Positions 25,215 to 36,130 of a stretch of 64,000 nt of DNA are shown piece by piece (the stretch's first letter is position 1; every line of letters starts with the position of its first letter). This DNA is from Dipylidium caninum. Taxonomy: Eukaryota; Platyhelminthes; Cestoda; Cyclophyllidea; Dipylidiidae. The translations under genes were made by a program, and so were the position numbers. Location of the stretch: NCBI GenBank assembly GCA_017562135.1, contig QEYB01001597.1, positions 1-64,000 on the forward strand, in the 5' to 3' direction. The notes beneath the pieces were generated by a model. The model was not told the origin of the DNA and ran no database searches. It saw only the letters and a program-made list of their open reading frames with translations.

Positions 25215-25437
25215 ATGGGAAGAATTTCAAAGGTGTCGTGGAGCCGCTTGGAAGGCATTTCTCGGATATTTTCGAGAGTATATCACCGTACTGCTTTTAC
25301 GGTCAAGGCAATGGGGGGAGGTTGCCTACTTCGTGCCAAGGTTTTGGTCAAAAGATCGAGTGGAGTTTGTACAGGAAGAGGATTCTTCACGCCAGACCAA
25401 ATCGAAACTGCGAAGACTCGTGTACAGCAAATCAGAG
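25215..25437 (+). CDS. Possible first coding exon, unknown product
   Basis: ATG at 25215 opens MGRISKVSWSRLEGISRIF, continues to CTGRGFFTPDQIETAKTR and then VQQIR. A good donor (AGAG before gtaaac) follows at 25437, giving a phase-1 exon of 74 codons plus one base. Without splicing, the frame continues to 25583. An overlapping frame at 25238-25441 weakens the case. It is basic at the N-terminus, has no signal peptide and matches no family I know. The matching downstream exon was not found. Confidence 0.2.
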
Positions 25438-26042
25438 GTAAACCCGTCGTCCATGTAGGCCTCAAGCATCGAAATATATGTAGACTTTCGGTGGTATTTT
25501 GTGCTTCCACCTTCTTCGTTGATAGTTTAACACTTCTTTTTTCGCACCCTCAAGGGAAGCCCATTAATTTGGTCAACGGATAGGGAGAGTAGTCTGTTTA
25601 TGGCCAGTGCTAGTCGGAAAGCACTTTACTTATAGACGAAGGTCCGGCAGAAGATCGGAATAAACACCCATGCGCGGTAGTCCGGCACGAAGCGAGGAAG
25701 ATACCGTTTACAAAATCAGGGTAAGTGCATAGACAGAGGCGAAAGGGTGGACTGCGAGGGCAAGGAAATTAACTTCGCCGGAGTAACGTTCTGCCCTAAA
25801 TTGCTCTCAGTTGACAATCATCGATGAGTTGGGACGTTTTTATTACTCCAGTTGCCGTCTCCCGGGGGCATTTGCCTTAATGGAGGATAATTTGACCGGA
25901 GCCGAGCCTCCTTAATATCCTGCTGCCTTGCTCCTTGGAAGGGGCGATTGGCCGTGCATCCGCGTCAATGCTTTCGGTGGAGGACAAAACCCCACCGAGT
26001 GGGATGATTTATACAACAAAATTGACGGTACACGTGTAAGGT
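25438..26042. other. No gene recognised
   Basis: Anonymous sequence without notable frames or repeats. Confidence 0.5.
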
Positions 26043-26507
26043 ATGGTAGTTGAGGGGGCTTTTGTTCGGACGACTTCACCCAGCCATTCGACTCCTACGA
26101 CCACCTCGCGCCTTCCTCTTCAGTTACACAGACGTATGCGCCGTCGTATCTTGTCGAGTCGACGTCAATTTGTAACTTTATTTCAGTTACTGCAAGTGGT
26201 TCATGCTTACGGGAGAATCGGCCAACCGACCGCAAGACTTCTTTGCTTTGCTCAAATCTCAAATTTTGTGCATGTCAGTAAGAAGAACGTTTTAGTAACA
26301 GTCGCTCATCAAGCGATTTGGCGACGGAAGAGAGACTGGCAAACAACTGACAAGGAAGCAAATGAAACGATTTTGGGTGGTGAGGGCGCCTTCAAGGGAT
26401 CCGAGTCCATCGAATCTCCCAGATCAACCTTAAATTCTTCCCCTTCAAACGCTGAATGGTTGCATTACGTCGGGCTCTCCTATAAAGAGGCAGAAAAGAC
26501 AGAATAA
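26043..26507 (+). CDS. 154-codon ATG-started open frame, unknown product
   Basis: Starts MVVEGAFVRTTSPSHSTPTT. A Ser/Thr/Arg-rich N-terminus (LHRRMRRRILSSRRQ) is followed by a mixed hydrophobic stretch (FVTLFQLLQVVHAYG), a basic RRKRDW segment and a Ser-rich tail ending YVGLSYKEAEKTE. No domain, signal peptide or catalytic motif is visible. No good splice sites or polyadenylation signal stand out. It may be a chance frame. Confidence 0.25.
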   Translation: MVVEGAFVRTTSPSHSTPTTTSRLPLQLHRRMRRRILSSRRQFVTLFQLLQVVHAYGRIGQPTARLLCFAQISNFVHVSKKNVLVTVAHQAIWRRKRDWQTTDKEANETILGGEGAFKGSESIESPRSTLNSSPSNAEWLHYVGLSYKEAEKTE

Positions 26508-26935
26508 CGGGCGATGCATTAAAAACAGCTGGTGTGAATGGGTGAAAAGTGGGTGATGAGCTCGAATTACTGGGGACTTTCGCCACACAGGCGATTTGGT
26601 GGTGAGTGGAGAGACACGCACGAAACCGTCTACCAACCCCGAATTTTTCCTCGGAGTCAGGAGACCCCTCATTTACAACAGTTGCTTCGCAGTCGCAACA
26701 ACTGCAAACTGTCTACGTGACTGTCAAAGTCACCCTAGTGAGAGTTGACGTTTGTTTTCTCTTCCTAGCTGACTGAATAGTCAAGCCATTCTGTTCAAAG
26801 CCCATTTTTTGCGTGGATTTGCACACTGCAGCAGTCACAGGAATGCGCCCGACTCCTTGCAAGTGACAATCATAAAAAATGGGGTAGTTAGCATAACCTC
26901 GCAAAAATTAACTGTACAAACTGCACCAGGCAGCT

Positions 26936-27247
26936 CTACGTGCCGTCATCAAAGCGGAGAAAGTACGTTTCCATAGAAATGGAATCCGTCGCGTCTGCCT
27001 CAATGACAAGCGTCGAGGCATGAGGAAGAACGCCTCTTACAAGGTCTAGAGACGCTTCTTCCTCCTCCTCCTCCTCCTCCTCCTCCAAAGCGATGTTTCG
27101 TGTGTGGTGAATCGCAAATCGGCTCCCAACACGAGTGGATGGCCCAGGAAATTGTAAGTAGCCAGCAGCCTCGACGACGTGCAACTTTCTAGCAGTCGCC
27201 TGAGTGGACGAACTGACTGCGATGCTGCAGACCGAAGGCGTAACCAT
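26936..27247 (-). CDS. 103-codon ATG-started open frame with poly-Glu tract, unknown product
   Basis: The ATG at 27247 sits in a strong context (GCCATGG). The frame reads MVTPSVCSIAVSSSTQATARK, then HVVEAAGYLQFPGPSTRVG, a run of ten Glu encoded by a GAG repeat (27057-27086 region), then LVRGVLPHASTLVIEADA and SISMETYFLRFDDGT before TAG. The composition is protein-like on both sides of the Glu run, which argues mildly for coding. The Glu run itself could be a translated microsatellite. No family recognised. Confidence 0.3.
   Translation of the reverse strand: MVTPSVCSIAVSSSTQATARKLHVVEAAGYLQFPGPSTRVGSRFAIHHTRNIALEEEEEEEEEEASLDLVRGVLPHASTLVIEADATDSISMETYFLRFDDGT
27057..27086. repeat. (TCC)n / (GGA)n microsatellite
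   Basis: About ten copies of TCC on the plus strand, in frame as poly-Glu in the minus-strand frame at 26936-27247. Confidence 0.9.
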
Positions 27248-30237
27248 GGCGAGGATGCTTTGGAGCTAAACCAGGACTTGGAAGTGGTTTACACCTAGTT
27301 TCCTCCCCGAAATGGCTGCAACCGCGATATTTACAGGGAAAAAACATTCCAACCTCAGCCCCTCTGCTGAACATTGCATGGCCTCCTACCGCGCCCTACG
27401 TAAGTGAGCGGCAGGAGACCTCGTTCCAGGGAGTCTTGCCAGACTGATTAGATTGCATCTTCTAGAGCCTTCCGAGTGCCATCTCCATGGCAGCCATGGG
27501 AAACACAAAGCAGCATTTCAAGAGTTGGGGGGGGGGGGAGGGAACTCAGAGAAACAGCATGTTTGTAGTGGGAGGAGGAAGTAGCAGAGTCGAAAACAAC
27601 CCCCCACTGGTGCTCACTAGCTCCTTATTAGCATCCACCCAAATACCGTGTGTGCTTCCGCCACCACGAAGTTGGAAGGTTCAGGCCTTTCGCGAAACCA
27701 ATCAAACGAAAATTCATGTTCTCCGCATCTTAAAATTAACTTTGTAATCAAGGGAATATCTTGAAGGAGGTAGGAAGGCAATCAAGGAGAGTGGCGAGGC
27801 TCTGATATCGTTCTGAAATATCCGGAACAAGTAGCTTTTGCTTTGTTCACTAAGTGGGTGTTTCGCCTTGATAACTGACGAAGAGGATGGCAAAGGCGAT
27901 AGGCCTCGGAGGACAAAGAGAAGTATCGCCTCAACTTGGTAGGCGGGGCACATGCGAATTGCAGTCTGAGAGGAGAGAGAAGTTGCTTTGGACAAAAGTG
28001 CCTACCTTCTTCACCAGCCTAGAGGAAAAGGAACATTTCGCGTACTACGCGGTGTAGAAGGAGAATTAAAAATTGCGCAGTATGGCCCATTTCGGACCTG
28101 AATGGAACGGAGGTGGGATCACTGTCTGCCTCTCTTTGGCAGACCTACGCAGTCCATAGTTCTGTTCTTTGTTTATGAACTCGGATGGTAGCCTATTGCC
28201 GTCACCGTTGCTAAGAACGCTCTGTGCACTAAATGCACGCATTTAAAGGCGTCGGAAAAAGAGTTTTCGGTGACTTCGCCTGAGGCAGGAGGCACAGCCG
28301 TTCCTTCAAATGGCCGAGCCGTGAGTCCACCTCCCGACTGGGGTGGCTGTGGTGTAGAGGTGGGAAACGTACAACAATTGCGAGAGCCGCACGTAACGAG
28401 GTCCCCCGAGGTTGAAACCCGATACCTAATCTCGGGTAATTAAGGGATAATCATCTTCCTCTCTCCGCCTGCCCACCTCCCGTCAAAGGCAGATTAACTG
28501 GGGAAGGGAAGAGGCGCCAACTCCTTAGTGTACGAACAGCCATTATAAAAATTAGTCGAGGTGCAGAGGGAAAAGTGAGGAATTTTGTTGAATGACTTAT
28601 TTGCTCCACAAATGTCTAGATTTTTGGCTTCCAAACGCTAACTATTAACCAGCTCCCTTGCCAACTTCCGCGTCCCCGGTATGATTTTGTGTCCAAATCC
28701 TCGTCTATGGGGCTGCAATTACCCTTTTCAGACCTCTTAACTGGAAGGAGGCTGAATGCTTTGTCCCAGCCGGACATGGCCTGTCGCGACGAGGAGGCAC
28801 CCCAGGGCAAGAGACTCACAGCATCATGGAATCGCCTATCAAAATGATTAATCGAATAGGCATTGAGGAGGGTGGGGTTTTCGGTGGCCCCAAAACAAGG
28901 CAACTTCCGCCTCTTAAGACTTCCTCTCGAGGGATGGTCGAGAAGGAGGCGGCCTCGGCCAGTCCTCTGAGGATGGACTGGCGTAGGAGCAACGCACAAG
29001 GCTGAGATGACCATGGAAATCGGCACTAACGGTAGAAACGATTAAAATAAGAGCGCCTCCTAATGGCCTGCGCAGGTGAATGGACTTTGAACTGCGTATT
29101 CCCATCACTGTGAGCGTGTAAACATGCCTCCTTCATTGGACTTTGGTGTAACGAGGCGCTTGCACGGCAGTCCCGTGGCCTATAGCCTACACTAATTCCA
29201 AAATATCGTAACATAAGGCAATTCAGCATTCGGCCCAGGCTCTCACAGTATAGCCGTGCTTTGTTGTGCCAGCGTTTGACTTATCGTGTTCCACACACGA
29301 GGAGGCATGTGATGCGGTGGCTTCTTCGCCTGCACAACACCGCACAGAGGGAGAATGAGCCGGGGGCGGTTGGGGGTGGCGGAGCCGGGGGGAGGAACTG
29401 CGTGTGCAGATCGGGTTAGCGCATTAACGGAACGCTCCTCCGCCCGCCTCCGCAGCGCACATGACAACGAGGTGGGGTGTTTGGGGTGAAGGGAAAAGCG
29501 CCTCCCTGACCTAATTATTATAGGCTTCGAGTTGAGGAGGGTAGAGGGGAACCGCGCTGCGATACAGTAACATTTCAACTGCTTTTTCGGTGAAATGGAA
29601 AGGGGGAAAAGGCACTCTCTTGTCTCCACCTTCACACATACCCCCATAATATCTCCGCAAGAGATATGGAGACATGTTGAGTGTTTGGAGACCTCCTCCA
29701 CTTGATCCTTGAACAAACTCACACTGGTACAAGTGCTCCACTCAGTCGCGCCGTGCTCTCCTTCCTTTTCCCAGGATACGCCTCCAGCTAGGCAAGAAAG
29801 CCATAAAGTGATGTGGAAAGATGAACATACAGAGATTCGCCGTCATCCTGTGTTCATGTTTACTGAATGTAAAGTGAAATGCAAATAAGATTGTCTCCTT
29901 CTCCTCAAAATGCGGGCAGTTAAGGAGAAAGGCGGAGGATGCACAATCTCTTGGATGACTACTTTAGGTGCGCTCACGTAGCCATTGATGTAGTTTGTGT
30001 GAGAATTTCACGAAAGGTGCCATGAAACCCCCGATTAGGCGCGTTCTACCACGTCAACACGAGGCGGCAAGGAAATTATGCTTGATTAATTTAACAAGCG
30101 CCTGCCTTAAGTAGTTGTTAACGGTGGATGAGTCAAGCAGAGGCGAGGTCAGCCTAAGTCACACCCAACTCTCGCGCTCAACGTGTGTGCCGCCCTCTTC
30201 TGCCCTGCCTCGGTGCAGACTACACGAGAAAACAACT
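27248..30237. other. No gene recognised; contains a 12-base G run
   Basis: A 12-G homopolymer occurs at 27527-27538. Minus-strand frames at 28616-29014 (about 132 codons from an ATG) and 29243-29722 (open but without an early ATG) have no motifs and are near chance length. Confidence 0.5.
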
Positions 30238-30682
30238 CTACTTTAAGAGTCTCTCTCCAGACAGCGGTAGAAGCGCATTTTTAATATACTTTGGCAAACG
30301 CTTCACGAAGATCTTGTGACAAAAGCCAGCATGGACGTAATCCTCGTCCTCCCCGTTGTTTATGACGACATTTAGTGGCACTGTGTGGCTCCACTTCGTA
30401 TTAGCACTGTTACATCGTGCTTCAAGCATCAATCTTATTAAAAACCCTGCCAGAGAGCAGGAAGCGTATTCACGCAGACTTTGATGTAGCAGTTTGGCAA
30501 CGAGTTTTACTAGCTTCGTAATCGTGGAAACATTTTAATGTGTCTTCCCTACTCGTCCACTTTTCAGTAGCATGGTCATGATCACGGTGATGGTCAGTAT
30601 CGTAGGTGTCCTTCATTAAATCGGCGAGTGTGATCTTCACGAAGAAAAATACTACGTAATTTCGAAGCATAGGCGTCCCCAT
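30238..30682 (-). CDS. Candidate two-exon gene for a small His/Asp-rich protein (126 residues), unknown function
   Basis: Exon 1 (30682 to 30511) starts in a good context (CACCATGGGG) and reads MGTPMLRNYVVFFFVKITLA, then DTYDTDHHRDHDHATEKW, ending in CFHDYEA. A donor (A before gtaaaa) at 30510 and an excellent acceptor (cttcctgctctctggcag) ending at 30447 define a 64-bp intron. Splicing preserves frame into exon 2 (30446 to 30238): FLIRLMLEARCNSANTKWS, then NNGEDEDYVHAGFCHKIFV, ending GERLLK and TAG. The first 20 residues are hydrophobic enough for a weak signal peptide, though a Lys interrupts the core. Three Cys are present. Without splicing the first frame ends at 30470. No homologue is known to me and no AATAAA follows within 100 bp. 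The phase match with a good acceptor is what lifts it above background. Confidence 0.4.
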
Positions 30683-33109
30683 GGTGTGTTGCCATACACT
30701 TTACACAATAGCTGAGAACATAGCGCCTAGTGTATCCGAAAGCCCTAATTTACTCTCTGATGTTCATGCCCGAGAGATCTTCCAAATGGTAGTTTTCCCA
30801 CATCTGGAGCCTCAACCCAAATTCTGTAACCACCCGAACGCAAATCGGCGCATTAGACTTAGACGAGATCATCGCTAACTTCGCTCACAGGGGGCCAAAG
30901 AAGACTCATAGGTAACCCGGGGACACACTCAGCAAACACCTTCTACCACCTGTTTAGATTCCCAACCCCAAAAAAATGGCTGAGAGAGAAAAATTGGGTT
31001 ACCCCAGTTGTGCTCTTTAGTGCCGATAGAGTTGAACGACGACTCTGCCCAGTGGACAAACTTTTAACAAACTTTTAAGTGTCCTACGCTCCAATACTCA
31101 AGAGCCGCAAAATCCGAGGCTCTCCCTTACTTCTCGCGTCCTCACCATCTATCCACAGAACACTTTTATATGCCCCACGGCTCAATGTTGAGAATAAATA
31201 AAAAATTAATTAGTTTCTCTGAGTTAACTCGCAAAGCACAGACAGAAATGTGAGAGGATCACTTACGACGAAGACGTGAACTTGGTTAGCAGACATTCAG
31301 CAACTATTTTTCATTTTCTCGGGTCCCCTATCGCGATCTCGTCATTTATGATTCCGTCGATTAAAAATCTTCTTAATGATGAGAGCGAAATTGTTGCATT
31401 TTTTAAAAAGACGTTTACTTCCAACGGCCTGTGTGGCCACATTCTACTTTCATCAGTCAAGAGTAAGTGGGAGATTCAGCAGGCACGATTTTAAAGAATT
31501 TAAATATTAGAAGTACTTCGTTATTAAAGCGTGATTATGTTGACCCTCCACCTTAAAATGGGGCATTCATTTTCTAATGAATATATTTGTCGACCGTGAT
31601 GGCACTTCTCCGGCCGTTATCTTCCTATCTCCGAGTGAGCTTCCGCGAGAAGGACATCCTCCACCCTCACCATCAGTTCTCGCCGGATTTCGAAGGTTGG
31701 GACGGAGCTTTGGCGCCTCGTTCCAGTGCCAGAAGGTCAAAAGTTGATTTGGTTGCACTGACCTTAGAAAGAGTTAGGCTGCACAGATATTTATGGGGTG
31801 ATTTCAGCTCGTTTAAGATCTGTCAGACTGATATCGCCACAAGAAAAGTGGACAAGATGTCAACGCGTTTACAGCGAATGCCCAAAAAGGAAAATTTGTT
31901 ACCAAGCTCTCCTAAATTTACTTGTTGGTTTATTAAATTTTTGCTTGTCGACAATGTTTGTGGCCAGGTTTTGACTTGTTTAACATCGTTTTTCAAGAGG
32001 AGAAAATAACGTAAGGGGAATCTAGGAGAAGGGTGGCATTTCACGAAAGGAAAACTCCGAAGGATAGTAAGAAGTGTTTCATTAATCAGATCATGGCAAA
32101 GATAAACGGGGATCAAATAGTGAAGATATTCGTTGGCTTAAAAACATCCAAAACTGATAAAATTTACTCTTCACTGCGAAGATGTATATAGTTATATGCT
32201 CTCAGGGGCAAGCGTGGACATTGAGTCCTGGATTGAAGGGTTGGACTCTACGGAATGTGTCGATTAGAGAAGATTAAGGAATCAGATTAGCTTGGTTGAA
32301 AGTGATATCTGCACCACATACTTTCTTTGCCTCCACGCAATCCCATCGCATAATTTTGAAATATGGTTTCTTTTGCAGTATAGTTTTCAAAATCGTACTA
32401 ATCATTTAGTACGTCTCGAGGCATCTCGTCAAGCAGCCTGTCTGTGCCCACATTGTTCACCTTACTATTATATTTTAAGTAGTATACTTACCATGTTGAT
32501 AATTTTCTCGCATGGCCAATTCGCGTTGTACACGCGAGTTTAGCCACCTGATAGATTTACATCCGTCGTTCATTAAAGCCCCCGCAGCAGGGTCAAACAA
32601 GGCACCACGCAAGATCACCAATACTTTGAAGCACATCTCCACGTGGAATGAACTTTGGTATGGCGAAAAGTAAAGTTAGCATCCAGGGCGTCTAGTCGAA
32701 ATTGCATTCCACATGGCTTTCTGCGGTTCAAGGTACAAATTCACTTTGCACATATCCGATTAGAGTCCATGAACCACACATTACATCCTAAAAACAGTTT
32801 CCTTCCGCCTAAGGGAGGCGGAATCCGTTCACCCTTTTCCCTTCTTTCGTGGTATGGAAAGATGAACGGTTGAAATCAGTCGTTTTTCTGTCCCACCTCT
32901 CCATTTCTTGTAGCTGCTCTTTCGCAGTGGCTCACGATGGCACGGTATCTATGGCATACGTTGAAACACTTGAAGGTGGCCAGCAGTGATAGAGTTAGCG
33001 AGGTAACCATAAGGCGAATGAATTTTTCCGACCTCTAATTATCCCCTTTTCTAAAGATATTTTGACAATAGAGCTGCCTTTGCTTTGCAAATGTGTACGG
33101 GTCAAAGCC
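30683..33109. other. No gene recognised
   Basis: Anonymous A/T-leaning sequence. An ATG-started frame of about 136 codons at 31598-32009 (plus) is basic and ends SFFKRRK; it has no motifs and I do not call it a gene. Confidence 0.5.
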
Positions 33110-33310
33110 TCATAGTCAGGGCGCGTGGTTGAGGCCGCTGGTTAGTCGTGCCTGCTCACATCCCCGTGCCGCAGCTGCCGTCTCCGCGTTGCCGTCCTGC
33201 ATGCGTCATCCGCAGAGCTGTGACCTCAGGTCACGACTGTGCACCAATCACAGACTGAGTGTCTTTTCTCCAAAGTCGGTGACGCAGCCACATTAATGCG
33301 GGCTGGGCAT
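33110..33310. promoter_or_regulatory. GC-rich patch with CCAAT box and an everted TGACCT/AGGTCA palindrome
   Basis: Contains the 15-bp palindrome gtgacctcaggtcac at 33220-33234 (7-bp arms, one-base centre) and CCAAT at 33244-33248, in C/G-rich sequence. TGACCT-AGGTCA half-sites are the classical core of nuclear-receptor elements, here in everted order with one-base spacing. No adjacent gene is recognised. Confidence 0.25.
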
Positions 33311-34440
33311 GGCTATCCGACCCGCATTTCCTTAGAATTTTCCTGTTTCTTTCTGCAAAATCATGAAATTCACCCACCATTAACTGACGCATCGATGACA
33401 TGGCGGTGTACAAAATGGAGCAAATCGACTTATTGCGAAGAGGAATAGAAGGCAGCAGAAGAATGAAAATGGGGAGGACTGCCTTCTGCGAGAATAGGAC
33501 TTGACTTTAAAGCCTCTTTAAGGCCTCGAATATGTATTTGACGGAGCCCCTGATGGGCTGTTCGGGTGAACTGTGACAGCTGCCAGGCTTCCCCTCACTG
33601 CAAAGATTTTCCCTTTCACATGAGCTACTCCCCTCGAGGGGTTAATGAAGGGCCAAGTGCGCTGAAAGGGGGAATTAGGGCTACTCAGTAGTATCGAAAG
33701 GTGATGTGTTGATAAACGACCTGATGCCCATTTAAATTGCCTCTATCTTGGCTGTATTAGATAAGGGCTAGGGTCTAGTCTTTTACCTCCATCCCACCGC
33801 TTGCAGCACCACCCTGGGGCATTTAGAAAGTTTCATTGATGGAGAACGTTGTTTTGTTGAACGTCCAAAGCATTTTACACGCTTCAAAAGTAATTTAGGC
33901 ACCATAAATCTCAAGCACTAATGATAGTTTGGAAGAACTCGCTGATGCGCTACTTCCCATTTGAGACAAGCAGCACACTGACAAAGGCAAGTTTTGCAGT
34001 TAGTTCAGTCCCTTCCACTGACATGAGGTAAAATGCCCCAAAGAGAAACGGTGTGTTGCAAGGCTTGGGCATTACTCTCCATCGAGGCAACCGAACGGCC
34101 CCACTCCTATTTACGTGTCTGCCGTCGTTTCGATGCTACGCCCCTCGTGGACGTAGAACACTCACAGCCTGGTTTTTAGTCCGACTCGAGATTGCCTAAA
34201 TCTGGATTAGAGGAAAGCCCAAAAACTGAAGTATTTCACATTTTAATCGCCTCGTCGCTCTCTCTCTCTCTCTCTCTCGCTTCGCCCCGCTACATCAAGT
34301 CGAAACATGAATTTTGTGCATTTATTTACGTTTGAGGCAGAAATACCAAATAATTTGGCCTCGTGAAGCTCTAATTGTGATGGTTAGCCTGGCACGGTTT
34401 AGTTGACCGCTGCCGACAACCAAACGACCGAGTGACCTGA
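33311..34440. other. No gene recognised; ends with a (CT)n microsatellite
   Basis: Anonymous sequence. A (CT)n run of about 22 bases lies at 34257-34278. Confidence 0.5.
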
Positions 34441-34800
34441 TCCAATGACTCATCGCGGCCTCGAAACACTCGCCCTCCGCCGCATCATGTGACAGCCGTC
34501 CAGCTCGGCTGCGAGCCGCCGGACGAGGGCGCGAGGCAGGCGGCTGCGGAAATGTGGCGAAAACCCACCAGTGTCGGGGAAGGCCCTGGTAGCTCGAGGG
34601 GAAGGAATGACGACAACCACGGAGATGAGGGAGCCAGAATGCGTTTCGACGACTCGTCACCGTTTCTACTCGCACCCGCACATCTCCTGCCGGTGGTGGC
34701 GACGTCCTCTGGAGAGCCACGTTTTCGGCTGTCATGTTTCGTAGATCTCAGCGTTGGTTGTGAGGCGGCTTCGCCAATAAACATCGTCTCGCGAACTCCG
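34441..34800. promoter_or_regulatory. GC/CpG-rich island with CCAAT motif
   Basis: High GC with many CpGs, and frames open in four phases, as in the 14.5-kb island. CCAAT is at 34774-34778, about 36 bp before the ATG of the plus-strand frame at 34814. It may be the promoter or 5' UTR of that frame. Confidence 0.3.
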
Positions 34801-34813
34801 CTGAACCACTCGT

Positions 34814-35077
34814 ATGAAGCTGTTTTTTTACGTGGACTTCAAGGGGTTAGCCGTGAAAGCGGATGACGAAACTGTCCAGCCTTACAACTGGCTACTGTTT
34901 TACTCTACGAATTGCCATTCCAAAAAAAATAAAAACAGGCGGGTTCTCCCGCCCTTAATTCCGCAATTTGAAAGACAACTGCTTAACATTCACGACTTAG
35001 AAGAAAACAGTGCTCCAGCCGCATTATTTAAACTACAGGCCTCTCGCGCTTTATCCTTGCACAACCTCCTTCTCTGA
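34814..35077 (+). CDS. 87-codon ATG-started open frame next to a CpG-rich island, unknown product
   Basis: Reads MKLFFYVDFKGLAVKADDET, then QPYNWLLFYSTNCHSKKNK, a basic KKNKNRR patch, then PLIPQFERQLLNIHDLEEN and SRALSLHNLLL before the stop. It sits directly downstream of the GC-rich island at 34.44-34.80 kb, which gives it some context. Composition is protein-like, but no domain is recognised and the length is within chance. The first 13 residues are not a good signal peptide. Confidence 0.25.
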   Translation: MKLFFYVDFKGLAVKADDETVQPYNWLLFYSTNCHSKKNKNRRVLPPLIPQFERQLLNIHDLEENSAPAALFKLQASRALSLHNLLL

Positions 35078-35517
35078 GTGGAATCTCCACGAAACTCAGC
35101 ACGCAGCCGATATGGAATCCAAAAGCCAGCAGATTCTTTCCACATTTGCCGATTGATTGTCAGTTAGCCCTCTAGGTTAGGCTACTTCACATACTTGTGA
35201 CTGTCATGCGGACACCGTTTATTTACCACTGTTAATAGCCCATAAACCTATTCCAGATAACAGAGTAACGTCATTTCCCACAGAAACATCCCCTCTACTG
35301 AAAATGGCTACTACGACGGTCCGCAGATACTCGCCCATTTTTCGTTAACTGCTTGGCGGAATGAGTGTGATTCGAATTTAATAAAAGAGTGATGGCATCG
35401 GCACCCTTTATTATCTCTATTTTTCTGCTGGCAAAAATCAAAACGCGTTGAAACACTTCGATGCCTCCATGTTGAATTAAGTCAGTGCGGATGTTTGTGC
35501 GCGCGCCCTCACGCCGG

Positions 35518-35606
35518 CCAATGGCGGAGCGGCTGCGGCGCGTTGGCCAATCAACTGCGAGGTTAGAGTTTAAAGGTCAACTAATCGATTTTTAAAAGTA
35601 TATAAG
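35518..35606 (+). promoter_or_regulatory. Promoter with two CCAAT boxes and a TATA box
   Basis: CCAAT at 35518-35522 (in cggccaatggcgg), CCAAT at 35547-35551 (in ttggccaatc), and TATATAAG at 35599-35606, in that order and at promoter-like distances. A start site near 35630 would be expected. The text after the TATA box (aagacggtg) resembles the cassette after the TATA boxes in repeat family A/B/C. Downstream, two consecutive ATGs at 35636 open only an 11-codon frame, with possible donors at 35650 (AG before gtgggg) and 35655 (before gtaaag). Confidence 0.5.
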
Positions 35607-35782
35607 ACGGTGTCTTCCATTTTGATTTGGGTGTCATGATGACTGCTAGGTGGGGTAAAGGTGGCGCTTGATCTCAACACTGTTAGACGCAAACAGTGTT
35701 GACGTCAGGTTTGCACATTTATTCACTTGAGACGGCAACTCATCCGCTGATGGTAACCTGTCTATCGAGGCGCCTTTTTGTA

Positions 35783-35788
35783 TTTATT
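35783..35788 (-). terminator. AATAAA polyadenylation-type hexamer
   Basis: Reads AATAAA on the minus strand, about 60 bp downstream of the stop of the minus-strand frame at 35849-36130. The same hexamer occurs elsewhere by chance, so the spacing is the only support. Confidence 0.3.
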
Positions 35789-35848
35789 AGAAGATGAAAT
35801 AATGTTTGGGTTGATCGTACCCATGGCGCATAGCCACCATGGACAGTA

Positions 35849-36130
35849 CTAAAAAGTGACGAGGTCGGAGGTTTTCATGAAGTCTGGACCGAGAGAACAA
35901 AGCGATGCCTTCACTGAAGAGGATATGAGTAGCAGATTTGGAAGGTTGTCCCCCTGCCAAGGCATTGTCGAATCTGAGAATAAAGTGGCATAGTGGCTGA
36001 TTACTCTGCGAAGGCCAGTTGTTGGGTGTCTACCGAGTTCGGAGGTTGGGTGACGCACAGCGAAGATGATAGTCAGGACTGAGGTTCCTAAGCGAGGACA
36101 TTGTTGACTGGTTGATGGGTTTTCCGCCAT
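35849..36130 (-). CDS. 93-codon ATG-started open frame followed by AATAAA, unknown product
   Basis: Reads MAENPSTSQQCPRLGTSV, LTIIFAVRHPTSELGRHP, then GLRRVISHYATLFSDSTM and ends FMKTSDLVTF before TAG. A short Ser/Thr-rich protein without a signal peptide or recognised domain. The AATAAA 60 bp beyond the stop makes it a candidate terminal exon or single-exon gene, convergent with the plus-strand promoter at 35.5-35.6 kb. I found no good acceptor or promoter just upstream. It could be chance. Confidence 0.3.
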   Translation of the reverse strand: MAENPSTSQQCPRLGTSVLTIIFAVRHPTSELGRHPTTGLRRVISHYATLFSDSTMPWQGDNLPNLLLISSSVKASLCSLGPDFMKTSDLVTF

